Positions 55,673-64,000 of a stretch of DNA of 64,000 nt are shown piece after piece. Position 1 is the stretch's first letter. Every line of letters starts with the position of its first letter. A program made the position numbers and the translations under genes. Source of the DNA: Orychophragmus violaceus. Taxonomy: Eukaryota > Streptophyta > Magnoliopsida > Brassicales > Brassicaceae. The stretch spans positions 52,107,728 through 52,171,727 of the forward strand of contig CM058236.1 of NCBI GenBank assembly GCA_030180135.1, written 5' to 3'. The notes below the pieces were generated by a model. That model did not search any database. It saw only the letters and a program-made list of their open reading frames with translations, and was not told the DNA's origin.

Positions 55673-56869
55673 ATCATCAAGTACAATAAGGGAAAGGAGA
55701 ACGTGGTAGCTGATGCACTGTCCAGGAGATACACACTGATCAGCACCATGGAGGCCAAAGTCTTGGGGTTTGAACTTATTAAGGAAGATTATGATACTGA
55801 TCCTCATTTTGGTGAAACTTATCAGGAATGTCGCAACGGACCAAAGGGAGCTTTCTACTTGCACAACGGATTCCTGTTCATAGGAAAACGACTGTGCATC
55901 CCTCAAGGATCGATGAGGGAGCTTATGATCCGAGAATCCCATGGAGGAGGACTAATGGGACACTTTGGCGTGGACAAGACGCTGAGTGTCCTAGTCGAGC
56001 ACTTCTACTGGCCACATCAGAAACGAGATACGGAGCGTTTCTGCTCCAAGTGCATCACGTGCCTTAAGTCTAAATCCAGGTCACATCCTCACGGTCTCTA
56101 CTTACAATTGCCTATACCTAACCGACCATGGGTTGATATTTCTATGGATTTTGTACTTGGTTTACCTAAGATCAGGAACAAGGATGCAATCTTCGTTGTG
56201 GTCGATCGGTTTTCAAAGATGGCTCACTTCATACCGTTTTCTAAGACGAATGATGTGACCCAGACAGCCGACCTCTTCTTCAAAGAAGTGGTCAGATTGC
56301 ACGGACTGCCCAGGACTATCGTCTCAGATCGAGATCCGACCTTCCTATGTCACTTCTGGAGGACGTTGTGGAGGAAGCTTGGTACCAAGCTACTGTTCTC
56401 GACCACTTGTCATCCACAGACAGATGGGCAGACCGAGGTCGTGAACCGGACTCTCTCAGCGCTCTTAAGGGCCACAGTTGGTAAAAATTTGTCACATTGG
56501 TTGGATTGCATTCCTTTTGTTGAGTTTGTGTATAATGGTGCCAAACACTCTGCTACTAAGATGTCTCCTTTTGAGGTTGTTTATGGATTTAAGCCAGATA
56601 CGCCACTTGATCTAAAGCCACTACCGGCATTGGAGTTCATCAATCTTGATGGAGAGCGCAAGGCCGAGGCCGTCGCCAAGCTGCACCAGGCGGTTAAGGA
56701 GAACATCGAGAATAGGACGGAGCAGTACAAGAAGCAAGCCGACAAACACAGGAAGAAGGTCGACATTAGGCCAGGCGACTGGGTTTGGGTTCACATGGAC
56801 CTGAGCGGTTCCGAAACAAGAGGAAGTCCAAGCTTGCCCCACGTGGATATGGACCAATCCGGGTCCTGA
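55673..56869 (+). pseudogene. Gypsy-2 integrase
   Basis: Starts with the RNase H end (VVADALSRRYTLIS). An HHCC zinc-binding part follows (HGGGLMGHFGVDKT, CSKCITCLKSK), then the catalytic core: WVDISMDFVLGLPK (Asp), TIVSDRDPTFLCHFW (Asp) and HPQTDGQTEVVNRTL (Glu). Near 56790 the frame shifts by one base at VWVHM; the true C-terminus continues at 56785-57057. All three catalytic acids are present. Confidence 0.9.
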
Positions 56870-57057
56870 AGAAGATCAACGACAACGCCTACCAATTGGA
56901 ACTCCCATGTGAGATGAGCATATCGTCGAGTTTTAATGTTGCTGATTTGTCTCCTTATTGTGCATGTGATACCGTTCTGAGGCCAGAACCTCTTCAAGAG
57001 GGTGGAAATGATGAGGACATCAGCTTGACCGACACTGAGTTGGACGAGCCAGACTGA
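56785..57057 (+). pseudogene. Gypsy-2 integrase C-terminus, running into the 3' LTR
   Basis: Reads PERFRNKRKSKLAPRGYGPI, then VLKKINDNAYQLELP, then SSFNVADLSPY, and ends EDISLTDTELDEPD inside the 3' LTR (which starts at 57009). No aromatic-cage chromodomain is evident. Overlap of the pol end with the LTR is a CRM trait. The tail may guide integration to centromeric chromatin, by analogy. Confidence 0.8.
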
Positions 57058-57931
57058 CCAGGCTCTACCAAGAAGCTAGCTGACCTGTTTCCGACCATGT
57101 GAGACGTACCAAGGACACGCTCGGGACAGAGACAGATACAAGCTGAATTCAACAACGCCATGGAGCAGCTGATCTCGAGGATAAGCATAGAAGACATCAC
57201 GACCCAGCTAGGCCAACCTTATCAAGGACAATCTGTCCTTAACCAGTTGGCCCATAGGATGATCCAGACTCAAGACGGCGACCCAATCGACCCGACCACG
57301 CCCTGGCCCTTACTCCGGACGATCGGACCGACCATGATCTTCTGCATCGAGCCAGACGATCACTAGACCGGTCTATCTCTGGGTTAAGGATCATACTCTT
57401 TTTTCCTTGCGAGGTTTTGTCCCAAATGGGTTTTCCTCACAAGGTTTTTAACGAGGTGATCCGAGGCCCGTTCAATAGAGAGACATGCCGGGCTCTCTCT
57501 CTTCTTGCGATCAAGACTTTCCTTTTCTGTCTTGTTTCTATTCTTTTGCCTTTTCCATGTTATTTTCGATGGCCCATTTATTTTGGCCCAAGTTTCTTCA
57601 GTTGTAATCTTATTTAGAAACTCTTTTGATTTAATGAAAAAGCTAAGTAAGAATTTAGCAAAAACCCTAAAGGTTCGATCTCTCTCCATAGCGCAGCTGC
57701 CCCTTTGGAGGCCGGATCTATTTTTCTTCTTGCTTGTTCGTTCCTGTTGCTCTAAGTGTCCTAAGATCAGTAGCTCATCCGACCATCCCTTGACGAGAAG
57801 AGAGTGTCATCGGCCAGCTTCTCGTTCCGCTCGACCATCGCCCACCGTTCCGTTCGCTCACGCTCGCCCAACGCCGTACCGCCCGACCATCTCTCGACCG
57901 CCCAACCATCATTCGACCGCGTCTCATATCA
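57009..57931 (+). repeat. Gypsy-2 3' LTR
   Basis: 923 bp, TGATGAGGAC...CTCATATCA, preceded by a purine tract AGAGGGTGGAAA (about 56997-57008). Confidence 0.93.
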
Positions 57932-58500
57932 ACACCGCTCATCCGAAAATTTTCCTTGCAGGATACATCATATGCTTCAACACCGGACACCCATAATATT
58001 TGCAACTCATATATCAATGGCTGCAAGAATACGTCAAGTGGTCTTTTTGGATGCTTTGGGCTAGGAACGAGTACGGAGAGGAAAATAAAGTCTCGACGCA
58101 TGCACAAATTTGGTGGTAGGTTATAAGAAGTCAGAATCACTGGTCACAACGAATATTGTCTCCCATGCCTCCCAAATTGGTTAAAACCATCGGTGCATAA
58201 TCCGAGGCACATGTTACGTGGCTAATACGCAAAATCCGGATATACTCTCTAAAATTATCACCACGCTTCATCATCTTACGGATGCACAATCTCTTCTCAT
58301 CTTATATGCTCGGCATGCCATCTCATTTTCTCCGCAGTTTGTTCTGATTGGTATAATCGTTTCAGCTTATCGGTTCACGGCAAATACCTCATTTGTTTGA
58401 ACGGAACCTTAACTCTTCCCTTTGTATCCCGATAGCGCGGATGCTTACACAATTTACATTCCATACGGTATTAATATTCTCGCTAATATGTCATACAGTT
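57932..58500 (-). pseudogene. CACTA transposase, Transposase_21 first half
   Basis: On minus, with several stops: FKQMRYLP, RLKRLYQSEQTAEKMRWHAE, LGLCTDGFNQFG, LTSYNLPPNLCMRRDFIFLS, HPKRPLDVFLQPLIYELQIL, then VSCKENFRMSG at the Gypsy-2 junction. The order matches the core of plant CACTA transposases and continues at 43778. Confidence 0.85.
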
Positions 58501-59203
58501 CTCGATGCACACATCTATCATCTAGTACGGTAATCCAAGCCCTTTAACAAGTTTATCGATCTCGTTGTATGAGCAGGGCGCAAGATTGTCTTCAGGAAGA
58601 ATATATTTCACAAAATTGCAAATTGCATCCATACATTCCTCCGCCAATTTTTGGTCCGTCTTTATGCCCATCAATATAGTAGCAGATGATAATGGCGAAT
58701 AACCCTCTTTGCAACCGTCATAAAGCGGCCGCTTGGCTGCATCTAACATATCAAAAAATCTCCTAGCTTTTACATTAGGTTCCTCATCTACCTTAGGAAC
58801 TTGATATCCACCTACTTCCTGAATATTTTCTCGATATGCATCATTAAGCATCTGAACGGTACCTAAACCAAAATCTACATCCGCACTATAAGGTTCGCAA
58901 GAACTAACATTAGGTTCCCTACTATTAGTACTACCATAAGGTTCTCTACTACTACTTGAAGATACCAAATCTTATAACCCGGCATAAACCCACTTAATAC
59001 AAGTGATTTCATAGTTCGTCAATCGTAGGATTTCTAATATTTTGGCATTGAGGACATGGATATTTTAACTTACCGGTTTTCTGACTGAAAGCTACCGTCA
59101 TGAATTCCATAATACCGAGTGCATATTCGGTGTGAAATAATTTTGTCGCCACATCAATCCTCGGTCCACCCATCCATGATCTGTACTAATTCGAAGAAGA
59201 CAT
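58501..59203 (-). pseudogene. CACTA transposase N-terminal part
   Basis: The likely start is ATG at 59201-59203 (MSSSN, then a TAG, then YRSW). A transposase-associated domain follows (HTEYALGIMEFMTVAFS, CPQCQN). A one-base shift near 59010 precedes SGFMPGY. The open piece 58522-58968 then contains KARRFFDMLDAAKRPLYDGC and YSPLSSATILMGIKTD. Same strand and order as the downstream parts. Confidence 0.82.
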
Positions 59204-59565
59204 TTTTTCGTAATCAAGAGTTACAGTGTGTGTGAGAGAGAGAGAGTGTGTGGTAGGGATTGATGTGGAGGAGAAGAGAGGAACCGTGTGGTATTTTTAA
59301 GAAATTATTTAACGGCATACGGACGGATATATCCGTTATCCATCAAGTAGTCTGTTGGTTTTTGTCGGTCCAATGAATACCTCAACGGCTATATTAATGT
59401 ATCTATTAACAGTTAAATGAACCAAAAACTAACCAACAGAATTCTGACAGATAACGGTTTCTGTCAATAATCCGTCGGAAAATTCCCGACAGGTATCAGA
59501 TCTGCCGGGAATTACCGAAGAAAAACCGACAAATACCTCCCCGTCAAGGATCCGTCGCTAATAGC
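59204..59565 (-). other. CACTA 5' subterminal region
   Basis: No gene. A GT/GA microsatellite lies at 59227-59252. GACGG/CCGTC-type words recur (about 59315-59560), the usual transposase-binding repeats near CACTA ends. The transposase promoter should lie here. Confidence 0.6.
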
Positions 59566-59582
59566 CGTGTTTTCTTGTAGTG
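59566..59582 (-). repeat. CACTA right terminal inverted repeat
   Basis: On minus CACTACAAGAAAACACG, a canonical end. Confidence 0.85.
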
Positions 59583-60194
59583 TTTGGACTTAACTACCTC
59601 ACTATATATCTTTGGTCTTTCAAATGGTCTCACGTAGCATTGAGCATTTGGATACTCGTTTGGCTTTGTGTTAGATCTTTTGAGTATCATTTTTTCCGGC
59701 TTTTAGTTTTGGGACACATTCATGTACTTTTAGTTTTTGGGTTGGGTTTAGTTTAATTATTAACGGGTTCAGTTCAGATGAGTATTTTTACATAGGATCT
59801 GAATAGTACCCAAAATTTTTGGGTTGTTAAGTACTTCGAATACGTTGGACCCAAAATAACTAAGCAAATCCTAAATAACCAAACATAATCCAAAATAACC
59901 AAAGCAAATTTTGTATAACCAACCTGATTATGAGCCTTAAACCATATTTTACCATTAAACAACAACACAAAAGTTCAAAATTCAAACATTCAGTTTTATA
60001 CACATTCAACATAACATCCATAAAAGTCTTAAACCATTCTAAAACCAAGTCCTAACATAGAATAACTAGTCGTTGGACCAAAAACCAATTCCAGCAATCC
60101 ACCATTTATATGTTTCATCAAAACAAAAGTCTTTCAAACTTAGAAGCAAGTAATATTAAATTGTAACCAATAGAAAAATCCATAAATCAAAGAG
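59583..60194. other. Unclassified AT-rich sequence
   Basis: No credible gene. Words such as CAAAATAACCAAA recur (59848-59910), as in many degenerate plant repeats. Small antisense ORFs (59774-60048) have no recognisable domain. Confidence 0.4.
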
Positions 60195-61361
60195 TGATAG
60201 GTATAGTTTTATCCCTAAGATATAATTTCAAGTGCACAACTATATCGATGTAGTACTTAGGGTATCAAAAAATGAACCTCAGATCACTCAATAGATTAAT
60301 CGTTACTAAATTAAGTTGAGCAGAATGTGGTTAATGAAATAAGCAATTCGAGTAAATAAACGGGTGTAATATCAATCAGAGAAAGCGCAAAGTCCATGGA
60401 TGTTCTCAGGAAATCACGAATGTAAGAAAACAATCAATATGGATCCAAATTATCGATGTTCTAGAACTCGAAATACAAAATTATAACAAACCAACTCTCG
60501 TTTCGAATATTAACTATGTCTAGAAACCTATAAATCCAAATCTCTTTGCGAGATTAGAGTTCTAAACATGGATTAATTTCAGGTATGTTCGTTCACAGTT
60601 TCCCTATCCTCTTTGCGAATAGAAAAATTGATTACCTAGGTTCTTTTCTAGATAATTAACCAATCCTCGTTGCGCTTATCAACCCAATATCCATAATTTA
60701 AGTGGCCAATAAGCGTTAAAAGAAATCTAGACAAAAAAACTAGAAGTTATGAATCACAATTAACCAATCAATCTAAAATTCCATGAAATCCCTAAACCTA
60801 ACAAGTAAACTACTCAGACATGAAAATCATAACAAAAGACATAATCATGAATAAAATATGAAAAGATAGATGAAATAGATTATAAAAAAAAATGAGTTCA
60901 AAATCATCTCTCGGATGAACAGAGTATCAGATCAGCCCTTAGCTCTCAAAAACCTCTAGCTCAAAGTATTATAAGATAGCCTAAACAATGGTTGTAAAAC
61001 CTAATTAATAGTGTAAAACACGATTTGGGTCATAAATATAAATATGGAAAACTTCTGGGCTACTCTGAAAATCTTGGCAGATCATTAAATTGCTTGTGAT
61101 ATTCTCCACTCGGGCATGGTGTTGACTGACACAAGAATGGTGTCGACTGATACCAGAGTGGTGTCGATCGACACCAACTCTCAAAGTCGTCTCCAACTTC
61201 ATCTTTTTAGCATGAACTCTCCCAATGCTCCAAAATCTCCAAATATGCTCCAAACAATCCATAACCTGCAAGGACTCTAAAAAGACCCGAGAAGACCTAA
61301 TAGACTCTATATTACGACTTATATCATGTGTTAAAAACATGGAAAAAACTATGATATATCA
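60195..61361 (-). repeat. Likely 3' LTR of a truncated LTR retrotransposon
   Basis: On minus it runs from TGATATATCATAG to ACTATACCTATCA (TG...CA, 1167 bp). The adjacent purine-rich AAGTGTGGAGGAGT (about 61362-61376) fits a polypurine tract. It contains one GTGTCGATCGACAC (61161-61174). No second LTR lies in the window, so assignment rests on structure and a remembered motif type (Athila/LARD-like). Confidence 0.55.
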
Positions 61362-62720
61362 ACTCCTCCACACTTATATTTTGTTTGCCCTCAAGTAAAC
61401 AGAAAACCAAAGCATGAAAAAGAGGTTTGAAAACACAGAAACCCATTTTGTCGTTAGAACACCAAATTCTACTATCCCCATAGTAAAGCCACATGAAAAC
61501 ATACATGACAAAATCCATAACACCATTTACTTCCCCACACTTAGAAATTATCCCAAATAAAATCCACAATCTAGATGAGAAATCCAAGTTCACCATACTG
61601 ACTTCTATAATATTAAGTGTGGTCTTACTAAGGGAATATCGATCAAAGAACACATAGACTCTTACCCATTCAGAACCTGATCACACTGACTGTCATACTT
61701 CCGGTTCCTTTTCTCTTTCTTTTCTCACTTCAGCAGCTGATTTTTCCGCACTATGTATCTTTTTTTCTATAAGCTGCTCTTCCCTTTTTATTCAAGGTTT
61801 TATTTGAACATATTTCCATGAAACACAAGAGGTAACATGGATAACTACCACTCCTGTGATCACTTCGAAACTACTACCTTATCCTCATATTATTACTTTT
61901 TATAGTTTGAAGGGAAGAGAGAGGGAAACTGTATTCACACAGACAAGTCTTTCAGGACTGAAGAAGGAATCCGATCCATAGTATACCAAGCCCCAATGTG
62001 AGAAAAATCAAGTCAGGTTAAGTGCAAAGCCAGTAATGAATCCTCTTAATACCCAAAAGGATATGGGTGTCCTTGGTAGTTCGATCGGTCTTGGGTTTTT
62101 TCATTAGTCTCAGATGTGTCAAGCTCATTCTAATGGTCACTTAGAATCCTTCATATGTGGTATTTCCTCAAAAAATCGTGGTTTCCTACTAAGGTTTTGA
62201 CTCAATAAAACAAACTCAAACTGACTCTAAAAATAAAAAAGGGTGTATCAGTAACTACCTCTCCCACACTTAAAAACCACTATCCACAATGTTATCAAGA
62301 TTGGGTTTGGGAAAACATAGTCAAAACGAGAGAAAACTGGAAAGAAAAAAAATCAGAAGCTTACTTGCAGACGATATGGGTGTTGACCGACACACAAACT
62401 GGTATCGGGCGACACCAACTTAGGTCGACACTAGTTTGGGTCGTGTAGAGCTAGATCGATAATCGTCCGTCGTTTTGAGTGTGATGTCGACAGACATTAA
62501 ACGTAGATGACATGTTCTTCACGTTTTGACACACCAAAAATAGAAAAATCAAAGAAACCAAAATCAAAACAAAAAACAAAGTATTTACAAACTCACTAGT
62601 GGGTTGCCTCCCACCAAACACTTGTTTTTAGTCATTAACTTGACTATGACAAGAGATTATGTTCCTTGAGGGTTCGACAAAGGCAAAGAGTATCTCTACT
62701 TAGGTTGATTCATTTATATA
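61362..62720 (-). mobile_element. Interior 3' part of the truncated element
   Basis: Polypurine tract, then non-coding sequence with TTTGCCCTCAAGTAAA and CTCCCACACTTAAAA on plus and GTGGGTTGCCTCCCACC (62601-62617). Such phrases recur in non-autonomous Gypsy-type elements of many plants (recollection). The palindrome-like GTGTTGACCGACACAC is at about 62380. No ORF over about 110 codons and no domain. The right limit is uncertain. Confidence 0.45.
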
Positions 62721-64000
62721 TTTCTCTTCCGACACGCGAATCATATATCTACTTAAATTCTAAACTAGATTTTGACATATGCTTCTTTAAAAAATAAAAT
62801 TTTAAATCAATCAATAAAACTTTTATAATTTAGTTTTGTTAATTATTCAACACAATTTTTAGTAACTGGATATTATGATGATTATGTTCTCAATGCGGAA
62901 ATGCAATGCAATGAACAAGTTTTCTTGTTTGGAAATAATTTTATAATATATTTTTAATAAAATAGTCATTATATAATTTATATGATATAAGTAAAATATG
63001 TATTGTGATGATTTAAAATATTTATTTTATAAAATATCCTATACTCAAATATGTTATTTATTTGTGTTAAAGAAGCACATGTATATTTTGACAGTTTTTA
63101 AATTAAAGTTAATTCTAGTTTAGTTTAACCTCTGATTCCACTACTAAAAGTTGTTAATCAATAATCTTTATATAAAATACAATTTTAGTAATATATAAGT
63201 AATTTTTTCGATTTAAAATGCAAGATTTTCGGTTTAATAATATATGAAATTGTTTGTTTAAAAAAAAAGATTTAACTCGTGATTATGAATTTATAATATT
63301 TTTAATAAAATATTCACTGTAAAATTTATATATTATGTTGATATAAATTATTTTAGATATTATGAAAAACATATAACATCTGTTCATATAGAAAATTTAT
63401 TTATGTTTTTAGTATTTAATTTTTTTCTCTGGATTAAAGAATTTAAATAACATAGGTTTATATAGGATTTCATAAATTTAATCCAGATCAAAATTTTACT
63501 TTTTAACTCGGCTTTTAGTGTTTTAAAGTTGCTAATACGTTTTTAGTTCATCTTGTCGTAGTTTACATATTTTCGTATTTGATAGAACAACCTACCAAAA
63601 ACCGGAATCGTATAATCTTCAACCGCAATCCGTTCTATTATATATTTGAATAATATAAATATTGATTAGTTTTGATAATTTTCTTAGTTTTCTATATATT
63701 ATTTTTCTTAATATCTTAGCTTTAAATTTTTTATTTATAAATTCAAGTTTAATTAATATTTCATTGCATATTTTTAGTATTAAATTATTAAAACTATAAA
63801 ATAACCCGCAAAAAATTGCAATCACATAATCATCAAGTATAATCTGCCCAATTTGATTTAAATAATATAAATATTTACAAATTGTTGATATTTTATTTTT
63901 ATCAAGTTAAATATATATATATATATCTAAGTTTTAGTATTTTAGTATAAATATTTTATATTATAAATTGAACTTTAAATAATAGTAATTTGAATATTTT
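62721..64000. mobile_element. Helitron-like AT-rich repeat (tentative)
   Basis: The phrase TCTACTTAAATTCTAAACTA, followed by GATTTTGACA (about 62748-62777), resembles the 5' end of Brassicaceae non-autonomous Helitrons. The rest is over 75% AT with loosely repeated units (for example about 63586-63700 versus 63798-63910). No hairpin/CTRR end is visible before the window stops. No genes. Confidence 0.35.

Larger units (their letters stand above)
43779..57931 (+). mobile_element. Gypsy-2: CRM-like chromovirus carrying Copia-4
   Basis: LTRs 43779-44700 and 57009-57931 (about 922 bp), TSD ACACC (43774-43778 and 57932-57936). The primer site is at about 44703-44714 (TGGTATCAGAGG). Own length is about 6.9 kb. 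LTRs start TGATGAGGACATCAG, and pol reads on into the 3' LTR; both features are reported for centromeric CRM elements. Gag has early stops. Pol has stops at 54125-54127 and 55670-55672 and a shift near 56790. LTRs differ at about 2-3%. The CRM assignment is an inference. Confidence 0.9.
5518..59582 (-). mobile_element. Outer CACTA (En/Spm) DNA transposon, interrupted twice
   Basis: The right end reads CACTACAAGAAAACACGG on the minus strand. The left end reads CAATACAAGAAAACACG on the plus strand, one mismatch from the consensus terminus. Between them, on minus, are a transposase with Transposase_21, DUF4218-like and DUF4216-like parts (59203 to about 41450) and a second gene (about 40750 to 6280). 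Copia-1 and Gypsy-2 interrupt it. Removing them leaves about 5.95 kb, a normal size for a CACTA element. The flanking 3-bp duplication would be TCT/TTT, which is imperfect. Many stops indicate an immobile copy. Confidence 0.85.

Noticed and set aside
5515..59585. A 3-bp TSD for the CACTA element.
   Set aside because: TCT on the left and TTT on the right match at only two of three bases, so it is suggestive but not claimed.
59774..60048. Short hydrophobic minus ORFs.
   Set aside because: AT-rich sequence, no domain or context; chance frames.

Overview
The window is nuclear plant DNA made almost entirely of transposable elements nested inside one another. I see no host gene, RNA gene or CRISPR array. 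Copia elements primed by initiator tRNA-Met, a Tat-type Gypsy element with an antisense ORF, a CRM-like chromovirus, a CACTA transposon and a Helitron-like AT-rich tract together suggest a eudicot, probably Brassicaceae, and pericentromeric DNA. The family and the location are inferences. Element names used here (Copia-1 and so on) are local labels.

Nesting, read from target-site duplications (TSDs) and from reading frames that resume across insertions: (1) a decayed CACTA transposon spans 5518-59582 on the minus strand, with about 6 kb of its own sequence. (2a) Inside it is Copia-1 (6744-40692, minus, TSD GCGAT). (3) Inside Copia-1 is Gypsy-1 (7770-34353, minus, Tat type, about 11.6 kb of its own). 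(4) Inside the pol gene of Gypsy-1 are Copia-2 (12880-20037, plus, TSD CATTC) and Copia-3 (21918-29715, plus, TSD CGTTG). (2b) Also inside the CACTA transposase is Gypsy-2 (43779-57931, plus, TSD ACACC, CRM-like). (3b) Inside its gag-protease region is Copia-4 (46544-53821, plus, TSD CAACG).

Flanks: 1-5434 is an old antisense Copia element (Copia-5) with coding and non-coding tandem repeats. Right of the CACTA end are about 600 bp of unclassified sequence, a 1.17-kb LTR with a polypurine tract and part of an interior (60195 to about 62720), and then Helitron-like AT-rich DNA to the end.

How the parts relate: Copia-3 and Copia-4 carry uninterrupted gag-pol genes (1325 and 1317 codons). The Copia-3 LTRs differ at about one site in 638 bp, so it is very young and may be active. 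Copia-2 has nearly identical LTRs but a ruined pol that shares specific lesions with the pol of Copia-1, while its LTRs and leader are of Copia-3 type. It looks like a recombinant, gag-only element that moved with enzymes supplied by another element. Gypsy-1 is nested in Copia-1, yet its LTRs differ from each other more than those of its host do. It also has no matching TSD and is flanked by two copies of the same roughly 275 bp of Copia-1, which points to a chimera of two insertions. Divergence figures are hand counts.
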